64,000 nucleotides of DNA, from assembly GCA_964035575.1 (NCBI GenBank), contig OZ037867.1, positions 248,001 through 312,000 of the forward strand, written 5' to 3'. This document shows, one piece after another, positions 29,813 to 39,452 of the stretch. The position numbers and the translations under genes were made by a program. Origin of the DNA: Rhynchopus sp. YZ270_cl-10. Its lineage: Eukaryota > Euglenozoa > Diplonemea > Diplonemida > Diplonemidae. Position 1 is the stretch's first letter. Each line of letters begins with the position of its first letter. The notes under the pieces were generated by a model. That model was not told where the DNA came from, did not search any database, and saw nothing but the letters and a program-made list of their open reading frames with translations.

Positions 29813-30586
29813 GTAACCCTATAAGAGACTCTGAGATGGCTGGAAACGTTGCGATTCAGTCGTGAAAGGAACCGTTCTCGTCGTGATTTTTGGAGTGAAT
29901 AATGTATGTGTTTTTGCGAATGTGTAGATGGTCCCCCTCCCCTTGTTTTGCTCTGGAGTGGGTGGAGTGGGTGATGGTGAGGGTGAAGGGGAGTGGTTTT
30001 TTTGGGGGAATTTATCAGGATGCCAATTCCCTGCCCCGGCAAAACCAAAAGAAATTTGACAATGAAATACTCTAGTAACGTTTTTTATGACAAAAAAACA
30101 TTTACACCGGTTTACGTCGCCACTGACGGCATTCATACACTACGACACAACATCGATCTCCCCAAGCAGGAATCTAGCATCCTAAGACACCGGGCAAGAA
30201 GCCCTGATGAAAGGGGGGGTTATATTTCAGAGAAGAGTTTGTCAGAAGGAAGAGTATTTCAACATAATATTATGAAATTCAAGCAATTCAATAAATTGAT
30301 AGCATAGGAGGAAGAGAGCAGAATGGAGAACAAAAAATAGAGAAGTGGGGTATTGATATATGCAGTGTGTCTCTAGTTTTACACGTGGTATGTTGTCTAG
30401 GGGAAGGTGGCGGGGGGGAGAGAAAGTCGAATCTAAAGAAAGAATAGTTAAAAACGTGCAAACTTCTCACCGTAGATATCGGCGGACGCATGGGGCACAT
30501 GGTTCTCCGAGGGGTTATCGAACCCCTAGAGAGCACTTCTTTTGGCGTGCACAAAAAATAAAATAAAAATGAAGAAAACTTCTGGA

Positions 30587-30619
30587 AGATGAAATGTGTG
30601 TCGTGCCAACACATCATCT
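30587..30619. ncRNA. GATGA/TCATC bulged hairpin, copy G1
   Basis: AGATGA pairs with TCATCT; two unpaired A on the 5' side; inner TGTGT pairs with ACACA directly next to the outer arm. Confidence 0.5.
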
Positions 30620-30712
30620 GTTACCGCTATTGGTGTGGCTGAAGGGGGAGGGTGATCCGCATTTCTTGCGTACTGTGTGCACCCCTCCTTCCCCTTTCAG
30701 CTACACCAACTA

Positions 30713-30768
30713 TCGCTTTATCATGCTGGAACAACAATGCTGGGGTTGTGAAGACAGGCTGTCTCTTT
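30713..30768. ncRNA. Hairpin family B, copy 2
   Basis: Shares 'TTATCATGCTGGAACA', TGGGGTT, GAAGA and GGCTGTCT with copies at 4160 and 62895. The outer stem is not evident here. Confidence 0.4.
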
Positions 30769-30792
30769 GAGAGGAAACAAAGAAAAGTTTAT

Positions 30793-30831
30793 AAAGATGA
30801 ACCCTAAGCCCTCTCGTGTTTAGTCATCTTT
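30793..30831. ncRNA. Bulged hairpin family A, copy 4 (best formed)
   Basis: AAAGATGA pairs with TCATCTTT (8 bp); a three-base bulge; inner CTAAGC pairs with GTTTAG through one G-U. Confidence 0.55.
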
Positions 30832-30930
30832 GAGCACATCGCACAGCAAAAAAAGGGGTATGTTATGAGCTAAAAAAGAGGAAGACTTAAACGTAAAGAT
30901 ACGTAAAGATTTAAAGATAGCCTCTAATTA

Positions 30931-31030
30931 CCGTCTTCGTAAATATGTTCGACCGTAATAAAGTTCGTCCTTTTCCGGATTTTTCTGGAAGTTCGTCCTT
31001 TTTTACGGTCGAACATTTTTACGAAGACGG
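30931..31030. mobile_element. 100-bp TA-flanked MITE
   Basis: Ends CCGTCTTCGTAAA in inverted orientation, continuing as TGTTCGACCGTAA, with TA on both sides (30929-30930, 31031-31032). The centre has a direct repeat of GTTCGTCCTTTT. Confidence 0.65.
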
Positions 31031-31353
31031 TAGTTGTTTACCCCTAAACCAAAAAAAGCAGTGTTTTAACGTACAATCGAAAGGCAATTTTGCATCGCAT
31101 CTTCTAAGATATGAGAGTACATCATACAGAAAAAGAGAAGTTTTTTTCTCTTTTGTAAGATAAGGCAGTCTACACCTCGGTCGATTAATATGCCTTGCAC
31201 ACAATGAAGAAGAGGTTGTTATCTCGCACAAAAAAAAAGGTAGACTATAATTGACTTCAGGATACGATAACTAAGTAAGAAAAAGAGCGGGAAAAAAGGG
31301 AGTTTTTTTTTTTTTCGTTTGTCGCGGAACGCACCCTTTTTTTTCCTCCCAAA

Positions 31354-33315
31354 TCACACCAAAATCGACTGCGCGCTCGCACCCAACGAGAGAATCGGTG
31401 CGTTCGACCCAGCACCCTCCACCACACCACTGTCCTGCACCTTCGCTGCTGCGACGATCCCCTTCTCCCACGGGGGTGGGGACATGCCACGTGGTTTGGA
31501 TGCAGCTGGCGGCACCGTTGCTGCGGGCTCTGCCTGCCAAGCAACGTCTCCTACCGTAATCGGCTCAAACGAGCCACCTGCAGGTTGGTGTGGTACATCG
31601 ACATCAAGCGCCACCTTCGTGTACTCCGCTCCACGATGTGCTATGGCCTGCACGGTGCCGAGAACGGGAGGTGTAGTGGGAACACTGATCTGCCGGTTAA
31701 TGCCACGGAGATGCGGTGAGGGCTCGCCCATGTACCCGGGGGTGGCGGTGGCTTCGGAGGGTGCGCGACGGTCGTCGTGCTGTGGTTGTGAGGGGAGCCT
31801 CTGTGGGAGATGTTGTGTGTGTGGTTGTTGCTGTGGTGGCTGCGAGCTTTGCCTTTGAGGAAACTGTTGAAGGATTTGTGGCTGTAGCTGTTCTTGTGCG
31901 CGGGTTTGTGGCTGTGTAGGGTGTTGATGTGTCTGTGCTGGAGGCTGTGGAAACTGTTTGGGTTGTGGTTGCTGACGGGGCTGCTGTTCTTGGTGTTGCT
32001 GTGGTGGACGGAGAAGCGGTGCCTGTGCCTGCACTACAGACCTGCGCTGTGCCTCAAGCTCTGCACCCAGCCGCCGTATCTCCTCCTGCATGCGCGCCTC
32101 GCCGGCTCGTGCACCTGCCTCCACAGTGGCGACGATCTGCTTGAGGGACGCAACCTCGCTGTGCAGGCGCTTGATCTCGAGGTCCTTCTGCATGGCTGCG
32201 TCTTGGAGGATTGTGGAGGGCACCATGGCGGGTTGTGGGTGGTGGTGGTCTTGGGGGAGGCGGGGGTGGGGTTGGTGCTGCTGAGGCTGCTGCTGCTGCT
32301 GGTGGTGGTGGTGGTGCGACTCTAGATGCTGCTGCTGGAGGTGCTGTTGTTGCTGATCTTGGTGCTGTAACTCCTGCCTTTGCTCTTGCTGTGTGGGCTG
32401 CTGCTGACGGGGCTGTTGCTGCTGCTGCTGTTGTTGTTGTTGTTTTTGTTGCTGTTGCTGCTGTTGTTGCTGCTGCTGCTGCACCTCTTGGTGCTGCTCT
32501 TGGTGCTGTTGGCCTTGTCTATGTCTCTGCTGCGAAGGCTGTCCCTGCTGTCCCTGCCCCTCAGCCTTGGGCGACGCAACCCGTGTATTCGCCAATGGCG
32601 TGCCCTCAAACGTCAACGTAATTTTGTTGTTCCCGTTCTGCGCCAGCCCCGACGTGGAGGACCTGTTGTACACCGGCACGTAGTCGACCTCTATGAGCCG
32701 CATGCCCACCATGCGCACCACACCGCTACGCTCTGCAGGCGAGCCTGCACGCACACCACGCAACAGCATGTCGGAGAGGAGACAGCCGAGGTCGGTTTCT
32801 TCTGCACGCTTTGAGACGATGATGGACATTCGCTCTTTGCGTGTCTGTCTCTTCTCGCTCTTTGGGATGATCTGCTGCACAGGTGTCTGTGGTGCCACCG
32901 GCTCCAACGGCGGCGTCACTGCCACCAAATTCCCTAACAACAACGCCTTCGGCTTCCCATGCGGCGCATGCGGATCATCACTGTCTGCAAACACCACCAG
33001 CGCCTGGTGCTCTTCCTCAGAGCTTTCGCTGTACTGAAACCCCACCACCTGCCCGACCCTCCCGTTGAACCCAGGGTTGTGCCTCAGGTTCACCGCAGCC
33101 ACCACATCCCCTACCCCAAACGGCGGCTGCTGGAACACCACCGGCGCGTCATAGCTTGCCTGCATTGGCGGCTGCGGCGGCGGCGGGAGCTCCGCCACCT
33201 CGTACGGCCCTGTCCCTGCAGGCTGCGTGCCCTGCGTCTGCAGAGCGTCGTGGTGGGGGACACTCTCGTACTGCTGCACACTGAACTCTGCCTGCAAACC
33301 TTGCTGGGCTTGCAT
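31354..33315 (-). CDS. PDZ-domain protein with polyglutamine tract and coiled coil
   Basis: 653 residues, no intron. After a Pro/Gln-rich N-terminus there is a small beta-barrel-like domain (about 67-134: 'FGVGDVVAAVNLRHNPGFNG' followed by a VVFAD strand and 'LLLGNLVAV'), resembling KOW/SH3-like folds. Residues 162-238 look like a PDZ domain ('GCLLSDMLLRGVRAGSPAER', then GMRLIEVD). A Gln-rich region (about 260-355, CAG/CTG-type codons with CAA mixed in) precedes a predicted coiled coil ('KDLEIKRLHSEVASLKQIV') and a second Pro/Gln-rich segment. No signal peptide. Probably a cytosolic scaffold; partner unknown. It lies just downstream of an H1 gene, outside the tandem array. Confidence 0.75.
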   Translation of the reverse strand: MQAQQGLQAEFSVQQYESVPHHDALQTQGTQPAGTGPYEVAELPPPPQPPMQASYDAPVVFQQPPFGVGDVVAAVNLRHNPGFNGRVGQVVGFQYSESSEEEHQALVVFADSDDPHAPHGKPKALLLGNLVAVTPPLEPVAPQTPVQQIIPKSEKRQTRKERMSIIVSKRAEETDLGCLLSDMLLRGVRAGSPAERSGVVRMVGMRLIEVDYVPVYNRSSTSGLAQNGNNKITLTFEGTPLANTRVASPKAEGQGQQGQPSQQRHRQGQQHQEQHQEVQQQQQQQQQQQQKQQQQQQQQQQPRQQQPTQQEQRQELQHQDQQQQHLQQQHLESHHHHHQQQQQPQQHQPHPRLPQDHHHPQPAMVPSTILQDAAMQKDLEIKRLHSEVASLKQIVATVEAGARAGEARMQEEIRRLGAELEAQRRSVVQAQAPLLRPPQQHQEQQPRQQPQPKQFPQPPAQTHQHPTQPQTRAQEQLQPQILQQFPQRQSSQPPQQQPHTQHLPQRLPSQPQHDDRRAPSEATATPGYMGEPSPHLRGINRQISVPTTPPVLGTVQAIAHRGAEYTKVALDVDVPHQPAGGSFEPITVGDVAWQAEPAATVPPAASKPRGMSPPPWEKGIVAAAKVQDSGVVEGAGSNAPILSLGASAQSILV

Positions 33316-33662
33316 GGTGGCGGGGCAGGCCAGGGAGGGTCAGGAGAGGGCCACGAAACCAACACTGGGTTGGAGGAGGGGGCTGGATAGGGGGGAAGTG
33401 TGGGGAGTGCTGTGGCAAGTGGGAGGGGGTGGAAAGTGTGGCTGGAAATTGTATTAGCTCCCAGGAGTCGTGGATAGGTAGTGAGATGACGTATTGGTGC
33501 ATGTGTGCCACCTTGGTTAGAAATGAAAAATAAGGTGGACATGCGTCGTGTGCATGTGTATTATAAAATAATAAGGAACTGTGGTAGGGGCAGTGACACA
33601 AGGTGGGTTGGTAAAATGGTGACGAAGGGGGTTGGGTTACTTTTGGATTGTGGTTGTTTTGT

Positions 33663-33710
33663 GGTGGGAATCTCCACCCCTCGTTGTGGTCTTGCAACGC
33701 AAGGTCACAG
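33663..33710. promoter_or_regulatory. Double hairpin downstream of H1, copy 1
   Basis: GGTGG/CCACC then a 10-bp stem GTGGTCTTGC/GCAAGGTCAC closing AAC. Conserved after every H1 in the window. Here C80 of the unit version is T; this keeps pairing on the plus strand only as G-U. Confidence 0.5.
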
Positions 33711-33788
33711 AGGTAAATGTTGCAAAAAAGGAAAAGACAACAGCTGCACAGTCGCGTCAAGGCAGCTTAGTTTTCGACCGCAAGTAGC

Positions 33789-34076
33789 TTACTTCTTCGT
33801 GGTCTTGGCCTTCTTCTTCGTGGAGGTTCCCTTCTTCTTTGTTGCGGTTCCCTTCTTCTTCGTGGTGGTCTTCTTGGCCTTCTTTGCCTTCTTCGCCTTC
33901 TCCTCCTTCTTCGCCGCCTTCTTGGCCCTCGCGTCCGCACGCTTCTGCTTCTCAGCCTCCTTCACCTTGTTCACTGCCTCTCTCACAGCGTTCTTCCTCT
34001 TCTTTGCTGCCTCCTTGATCTTCGCAGAGCGCTTCGCATCAGGCTTGGCAATCGCAATCGACTCGAACCTCGGCAT
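33789..34076 (-). CDS. Histone H1-like protein, variant copy
   Basis: 95 residues of Lys/Ala/Thr-rich sequence without a winged-helix globular domain, the form known from trypanosomatids and some bacteria. Begins 'MPRFESIAIAKPDAKRSAKI' and ends 'KKKAKTTKK'. It differs from the array copies (88 residues) by an extra seven-residue TKKKG-type repeat near the C-terminus. Expected to bind linker DNA and compact chromatin. Homology with array copies extends from about 33652 to 34138 and then stops on both sides, so this is a dispersed end copy next to astacin rather than tyrosinase. Confidence 0.75.
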   Translation of the reverse strand: MPRFESIAIAKPDAKRSAKIKEAAKKRKNAVREAVNKVKEAEKQKRADARAKKAAKKEEKAKKAKKAKKTTTKKKGTATKKKGTSTKKKAKTTKK

Positions 34077-34801
34077 TGTGAGTGTTGGTGTTGTGCAAAA
34101 TTGAAACTGTGCATTGACGTGGTGTGACAGGAGGTGGGAAGGGGGTGGTTTTCTGAATAACTGTGTGTCAGAAAAGCAGAAACATAACCAATATCACGCA
34201 CCGTCTCATCTACCACATGGATTCACACTAAAATAGAGGGGCAGAGGAGGGGAGACTCATTTAATAAAAACTAACGTCACAAACAAACGGCAGGTATTGA
34301 TACCCATGACAAGAGGAAAAGAGAACAAAGGGTGGAAAAGCGATAAGACAAGGCCCAAATGTGCGCAAAAGGGCAACAAGATGTGGAGAAGATAGTGCAA
34401 CATACGATGCAGTGAATGCAAGGGCACTTGGTTCTCCAAAACAAATGCAAGAAACGCTAATAAAGTATAACTACCCCCACACAAACACTTATAACAAGGG
34501 TTCGCGTCGTCAGAAGAGAACAAAGGTTCGTCATCCGACCACATCGATCTACGTCATATCGTGTTGTTGTTGTGGAGACAACCGGCGGGCCGGTGTTCTA
34601 TAAAGCAACGAGAAAGGGGGAAACAGAAAATGGAAAATTAGGTAATGAAGAGAACAGGGTTATGCAGCCAGAAATATTCGTCTTTGTAATAAAACCAAAG
34701 AAGCAATGAAGAACACAAAACTTTCATACAACGAAGTGCGAACAGTTCCGTGGCAGGATGAGCTATGAATTGAGGTTTGCCTCATATGAGGCAGCCACCG
34801 T
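34077..34801. other. Spacer between H1 variant and astacin
   Basis: Similar to the array up to about 34138, then unrelated to it. No family A hairpin, unlike the equivalent array spacer. No gene seen. Confidence 0.5.
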
Positions 34802-36466
34802 TCATCTGAAGTATGATGACTTCTTGCACGTCTTCACATACTTGTTGCCCAGGCACTTCAACCCAGATGCACAACACGACTCCTTCCCCGTGCACGAACG
34901 GTTCTCACGAAGCCTGCTTCTGCACCGCGGCTGTGTCGGTGGCGTGGGAGCGGCACCCCCAAGCACACGGCACGACCTCCCGCGAGCTGGTGTGCAGGCA
35001 GTCAGGCACTTTGCGTAGCGTGAGTTCACCTCGTGGCAAGTGGTGCCCGACACACAGCAGTCTGGCGAGGAGCGGCAGCTGCCCCACTTCTGCACTAGCG
35101 ATCTGCAACCCGACGGCGACGGTACTGTGCGTGGTGCTGGTGTTCTCGGTGGGCTCGAAGTTCTCGGGGGGCAAGGGGTCCTTGGCGGGCTTGGCGTCTT
35201 CACAGGCGGACTCGACGTCCTGGGAGGGCTGCGTGTCGCAGGTGGGCTTGGTGTGCGCACAGGTGGGCTGGACGTTCTTGGGGGGCTACGCGTCCTTGGC
35301 GGGCTTGGTGTCCTGACAGGTGGGATCGGGGGGCTGGACGTTCTCGGAGGACTGTCTGTCCTGGCGGGCGGGTTTGACGTTGTTGGCGGGCTTGTAGTCC
35401 CCACCACATCCCCCTCAACACGTACATTGACACGGCACTCAGAGGCAGGGCCGTCGGATGCTGTGAAGGTTGCAGCCAAGACAAACGTGCGGCCCTCGTC
35501 GTTGCGCGTCGGTGTGTAGCGCAGGGCTGCGTAGCCTGTGTCGGTGAGGGTTGTACCGGAGCGTGTCAGGAACTGTGTGTCGGGCGCGTTTGTGTTTGGG
35601 TACGTGACACGCATGGAGCGTGATGCGGTGTAGAGTGCGTTGAAGTCGACACTGAAGTCCTCACCCACAGGGATCACGAGTGTGGTGCTCTCGCTCTGTG
35701 AGGCAATGCAGCGGGGTGCAGTGAACCGTGTCGAGCAGCCGTTGTACATGAACTCAATCGCAGCCACGTCGCCTGCACTCAGCCCGTTGCGCTGCCCAAT
35801 TGGCTGTGGCGAGATGATCGTTGGCTGACGTCCAATTCTGAAGCCGTTAGGTCCATAGTGCATGATCGACCCGTAGTCGTACTTGCCCAGGTCACGTCCA
35901 CTCGCACCATTCTTTCTGAAGTTGTTCTGCAAGCCCTCAACCACCTGTGACATGTCGACTGTAACGTAGTTGTCTCTGTCCTTCCGCGACTGCTCGTGCG
36001 AAAGACCCAGGGAGTGGCCGATCTCGTGAATCGTCGATCCTGTTGAGCACCCGCTGGCAAGGTTGATGCTGTTGACACCTGCTCCGCGACTGCCAATGGG
36101 TGAACTGCACCCATTTCCATTTTGGAAACGGATGTACGGACGTGGGCACGACGAGTCCGAGGAACACTGGTTGAAACGGAAGCACGTCTTCGCCTCCCAA
36201 TCCCGCACGGCGCTTGCAATACGTGAATCAGAGGACCTGAGTGACGATGCGACAGCGTAGTTCACAACCTCCCCCACAGGGAACAGCTGCGACTCACGTG
36301 ACAGCGGTGTGGCCCCAAGCACGTTCCCAGCACGGTCAGTCTCAATGGGCACCTGGATGTCGCCTTCGACAATGCTGAAGTCGTAATCCCAATCGGCACG
36401 TCCACCACTCGCAGACACAGCAGCACACATGCTCAGGACTACCAAGGGTGCCGTCTGCCACGACAT
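34802..36466 (-). CDS. Secreted astacin-family zinc metalloprotease
   Basis: 554 residues from ATG 36466 ('MSWQTAPLVVLSMCAAVSAS', signal peptide; ATG 36484 also in frame). The astacin domain carries 'HEIGHSLGLSHEQSRKDRD' at residues 147-165, with three zinc His and the catalytic Glu, and the Met-turn 'SIMHYGPNGF' at 200-209 with its Tyr. A beta-sandwich-like segment with 'CRVNVRVEGD', a Pro/Ser/Arg-rich linker ('SPPRTSSPP' repeats) and two small six-Cys modules ('CRSSPDCC', 'CTGKESCC') follow. A short propeptide precedes the catalytic domain. It would cleave extracellular proteins. It lies between H3 and H1, the slot occupied by tyrosinase in the array. 'CAACAG|ATT' upstream fits a splice acceptor. 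Confidence 0.92.
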   Translation of the reverse strand: MSWQTAPLVVLSMCAAVSASGGRADWDYDFSIVEGDIQVPIETDRAGNVLGATPLSRESQLFPVGEVVNYAVASSLRSSDSRIASAVRDWEAKTCFRFNQCSSDSSCPRPYIRFQNGNGCSSPIGSRGAGVNSINLASGCSTGSTIHEIGHSLGLSHEQSRKDRDNYVTVDMSQVVEGLQNNFRKNGASGRDLGKYDYGSIMHYGPNGFRIGRQPTIISPQPIGQRNGLSAGDVAAIEFMYNGCSTRFTAPRCIASQSESTTLVIPVGEDFSVDFNALYTASRSMRVTYPNTNAPDTQFLTRSGTTLTDTGYAALRYTPTRNDEGRTFVLAATFTASDGPASECRVNVRVEGDVVGTTSPPTTSNPPARTDSPPRTSSPPIPPVRTPSPPRTRSPPRTSSPPVRTPSPPATRSPPRTSSPPVKTPSPPRTPCPPRTSSPPRTPAPRTVPSPSGCRSLVQKWGSCRSSPDCCVSGTTCHEVNSRYAKCLTACTPARGRSCRVLGGAAPTPPTQPRCRSRLRENRSCTGKESCCASGLKCLGNKYVKTCKKSSYFR

Positions 36467-36733
36467 TCTGTGCTGACTGTACATGTGTATGTGGAATCTG
36501 TTGTGTGCAGGTGGGGGGGTGAAACTTGGGGATATGTATGGACACTGCGTCAAGTGTGTAACTCTAAACAAAAAGGAGAGTGTTCGCAAAGAAACAAAGA
36601 GGGGAGGAGTGGATACTTTATGTAATTCGGCGGATAACACCACCCTTTGCAGGTGCAAAGTGGGGAAGTGGGGAATGGGGGAAAGGATGAAGAACACAAA
36701 CTGCTACAAACACCTCGTGCAAAAGGGAACAGC

Positions 36734-37174
36734 TCAGAGGTTGTCTCCACGGATGCGGATCGTGTAGCTCAGGTCCTTCTGGATCAGGGTCTTCTTCTTC
36801 CTGTGCAGCTGCAGGATCACGGCACCCTCAAACACGCTGATCAGGTACTGCTCGCTTGCCTCCTGCATCGCCTCCAGTGCAGACGCACGGAAACGCATGT
36901 CCTGCTTGTGCTTGTCCATCACGTCACGCACAAGACGCTGGAAGGGCGCCTTCTGGATCAGCAGCTGTGTCCCCTTCTGCAGTGCCTTGATCTCACGCAT
37001 CGCAACAGTTCCGGGCAACCAGCGGCCAGACTTCTTCACCACCTTTCCCTTCTTGTCCTTCTTCTCAGCGGGCTTGTAGTTCAGCTTCGTCATCGGCTTC
37101 CTCTTCTTCTGCTCACCGTCCTTTCCAGTCGACGACTGCGACTTCTTCACAGACTTGGCAGGTGTGCGTGGCAT
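36734..37174 (-). CDS. Histone H3, divergent (unit 1)
   Basis: 146 residues. The fold is clear from 'LPGTVAMREIKALQKGTQ' then 'LLIQKAPFQRLVRDV' and the end 'IRIRGDNL', aligning with alpha-N to alpha-3 of canonical H3. The N-terminal tail is not canonical: 'MPRTPAKSVKKSQSSTGKDG' lacks the ARTKQTARKS block, so standard K4, K9 and K27 marks cannot be assigned by position. 'LLIQ.APFQRLVR' resembles trypanosomatid H3. A CAG|ATA acceptor-like site lies 33 nt upstream (37208-37210). A longer frame to 37486 is untranslated leader. Confidence 0.9.
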   Translation of the reverse strand: MPRTPAKSVKKSQSSTGKDGEQKKRKPMTKLNYKPAEKKDKKGKVVKKSGRWLPGTVAMREIKALQKGTQLLIQKAPFQRLVRDVMDKHKQDMRFRASALEAMQEASEQYLISVFEGAVILQLHRKKKTLIQKDLSYTIRIRGDNL

Positions 37175-37427
37175 CTTGTTGTGTTGTGGGGTTGTTGTCT
37201 TGGTTATCTGTCGGGTGTGGTATGGTGCGGTGTGGTCACGTTTCGTGGTGTGTGGGGAGGGGATGGCAGAGGCAGGAAAGGAGGGGGAACAGGATCTCAT
37301 GTTTGTTATATGCGGTGTGTAGTTACACCCCCTCAGCACCCTTACATCCGGTGTGAGGGTACAAAAAAAAGAAACAACCACAACAAGTGTTGGAAGCAAA
37401 CTCAGAAGACAGATGTCGAGAGCGTGT

Positions 37428-37928
37428 TTACTTCTTCGGGGAGGACTTCTTGGGGGAACCCTTCGACTTCTTGCCCTTCTTTCCACCCTTCTTCCCCTTT
37501 GACTTCTTCGTCACGCTGCCAGAGGACTTCTTCCTGTACTTCTTGTCAGTCGCCTTCAGCGCATCGTGCACTCCTCCACCCACACCTCCACCCGCAATCG
37601 TCACGTTCGACAGAAGGTCGCCAAGGTCCTTGTCCTCACGCACGGCAACGCAGATGTGGCGGGGCTTGATCTGGTGCTGCTTCTTGTTCTTTGCCTTCTT
37701 CCCCGACGTCGCTGCCTTCGCAGACACGTTCAGAAGCTCACCTGTGCAGTACTGCAGCACAGACGTCAGGAACACTGCTGCAGTGGGGCTCACACGCTTT
37801 GCGTACCTTCCCTTCTTCAGCGCACTGCCCACACGTCCCACAGGGAAGGTCAGACCAGACATCTCAGACAGAGACACAGACGGTCCCCTCTTCACTCCCT
37901 TCTTTGCGCCACGGCTTGCACCGACCAT
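37428..37928 (-). CDS. Histone H2A, divergent (unit 1)
   Basis: 166 residues, longer than typical H2A. Core blocks 'LTFPVGRVGSALKKGRYAKR', 'IKPRHICVAVREDKDL' and 'VTIAGGGV' match H2A helices and docking region, with Lys-rich insertions between alpha-2 and alpha-3. The long C-terminal tail ends with SPKK-type DNA minor-groove motifs ('SKGSPKKSSPKK'), more like linker histones. CAG|ATA 35 nt before ATG. The real start is chosen at 'MVGASRG' because the extended frame crosses that acceptor. Confidence 0.9.
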   Translation of the reverse strand: MVGASRGAKKGVKRGPSVSLSEMSGLTFPVGRVGSALKKGRYAKRVSPTAAVFLTSVLQYCTGELLNVSAKAATSGKKAKNKKQHQIKPRHICVAVREDKDLGDLLSNVTIAGGGVGGGVHDALKATDKKYRKKSSGSVTKKSKGKKGGKKGKKSKGSPKKSSPKK

Positions 37929-38180
37929 TGTTTGTTTTTGGTTGTGTTGTTGGTGAAATATATCTGGAAGAAAGGAAGTGGGTGTGACGTGTGGACAGGA
38001 GGGTGGTGGGTGGTGGGAAGGAGACCAAAAGTAAAGTTCGCTTTGTTGTTTTGTTGTTGGTTTTTGTTTCACAAAAGACGGTGGCAGTACCACCCACGCC
38101 CCCTTGCAGAACAAGAGGGCCGTGTCTTCACCCACAAAGCTACACCACGCATCAGGTCACAGGACAACACATCACGTGCT

Positions 38181-38651
38181 TCACTTCCTCGGGGAACCCT
38201 TCTTCGCCGGGGATCCCTTGCCCTTCTTGCCCTTCGCCTTCAGGGCCTTCGCGTACTTGGCCACGGCAGCAACTCCTGCAGACAGGGCGTGCGACGCCAT
38301 CTCGTCGGGGAAGTGCATCTTCACACCCGCCACAATGGCACCGCTGCGCAGTGTCTTCTGTCCCGCAAAGTGGTTTGCACGGCCCGCCTCCTCCGCAATG
38401 CGCTCAAACAGGTCCACCACGAACGAGTTCACAATCCCCATCCCACGCGACGTGATCGCAACAGAGCTCTTCTTCCCTGCCTTCGTCGACGCCTTCACTC
38501 CGAAGGTCTTCGTCATCAGCTTGTGCACGTAGGTCGAGTAGCTCTTGTAGTTCGGCTTCCTGATCCTCTTCCCGTTCTTGTTCAACTTCGGGCCTCTCTT
38601 CGCTCCTGTGGACTTCTTTGCTCCCGAGGACTTCTGTGGCGATGGTGTCAT
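38181..38651 (-). CDS. Histone H2B, divergent (unit 1)
   Basis: 156 residues. 'NYKSYSTYVHKLMTKTFG' followed by 'ITSRGMGIVNSFVVDLFERI' corresponds to H2B alpha-1 and alpha-2; 'ALSAGVAAVAKYAKALK' to alpha-C. Tail and C-terminus carry SP(Q/A)KK-like motifs. CAG|ATA 37 nt upstream of ATG. Confidence 0.9.
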   Translation of the reverse strand: MTPSPQKSSGAKKSTGAKRGPKLNKNGKRIRKPNYKSYSTYVHKLMTKTFGVKASTKAGKKSSVAITSRGMGIVNSFVVDLFERIAEEAGRANHFAGQKTLRSGAIVAGVKMHFPDEMASHALSAGVAAVAKYAKALKAKGKKGKGSPAKKGSPRK

Positions 38652-38962
38652 CTTGTTGGGTTTGTTGGTGTGTTTTTACGAAAAGTATCTGGTGGAAGTG
38701 GGTGATGGTGGTGTGTTCAGATGTGTGTGTGCTACGTTCTTACCATAAAGAAGGGAGGGGGCAGGTTCCGTCTCGAGTTTTGTGTTTTGAGGGAAAAGGT
38801 GGCGTCAATTACGCCACTGTGCTGTCGCATGGAAAGCAAATACATGCAGTCCTGCAACAGCACAGCTGGATGGGGTGGGTGGGGGAAACAAAGCAAAAAG
38901 ACAAGGCTCACCAGCAGTGACATTACGTCTCGTCTCTCTCATCTCACGAGAAGTGTGTCTGC

Positions 38963-39304
38963 TTACTTGGAGACGTACAGGGTGCGGCCACGCTTCTTCA
39001 GGGCGTACAGGATGTGCTCCACACGCACCGTCTTCGCAGGGGCGTTCTCACGCACCTCCATCAGCGCGTGGGTGTCCTTCATCACCTGCTCAACGAAGTT
39101 CCTCAGGATCTCCCTTGCCTCGTCGTACACGCTGCTCGCAAGACGCTTGCACCCTCCACGGCGGGCCAGACGGCGGATGCTTCCCTTCGTGATACCACGG
39201 CCCTTGTTCGACTTTGCGCCCTTGCGCTTCTGGCTTCCAGTCGTTTTCTTGTCAGCCTTTCCGGAGGCAACCGACTTTCCCTTCGCAGACTTGGACGGAC
39301 CCAT
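38963..39304 (-). CDS. Histone H4, divergent (unit 1)
   Basis: 113 residues. 'GITKGSIRRLARRGGCKRL' and 'YALKKRGRTLYVSK' are the hallmark H4 blocks, but the tail lacks SGRGKGGKGLGKGG and the middle is far more diverged than in animals, plants or fungi, as in trypanosomatids. CAG|ATA 32 nt upstream. Confidence 0.92.
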   Translation of the reverse strand: MGPSKSAKGKSVASGKADKKTTGSQKRKGAKSNKGRGITKGSIRRLARRGGCKRLASSVYDEAREILRNFVEQVMKDTHALMEVRENAPAKTVRVEHILYALKKRGRTLYVSK

Positions 39305-39452
39305 TGTTGTGTTGTGTGTTGCTTGTTTTAGAATATCTGGTGAAGGATGAAGTCATGGGTCAGGAAAAGGGATGAGTTGTGGAACAGGCAAAAACGAAAG
39401 ATGGTGCTGTTGTTGTTTTCATGAAGATTATTATTCTTCGTGTTTGTTTTGT

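Larger units (their letters stand above)
29583..31353. other. Intergenic cluster of small structured elements
   Basis: No protein gene recognised. From left to right: family A (29779), a lone GGGGTT/AACCCC hairpin with ATCG loop (30510-30530, as in family C), GATGA hairpin (30587), family B (30713), family A (30793) and a MITE (30931). Confidence 0.5.

Noticed and set aside
29993-30307. 104-codon plus-strand frame
   Set aside because: No recognisable domain, A/T-rich, and surrounded by non-coding hairpins; not enough support to call a gene.
30510-30530. tRNA T-arm-like GGGGTTCGATAACCCC
   Set aside because: The spacing of T loop and stem does not fit a tRNA, and no acceptor or anticodon arm can be built around it or around family C copies.
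32380-32490. CAG/CTG repeat tract as a possible satellite
   Set aside because: It is the in-frame polyglutamine segment of the PDZ protein, with CAA interruptions.
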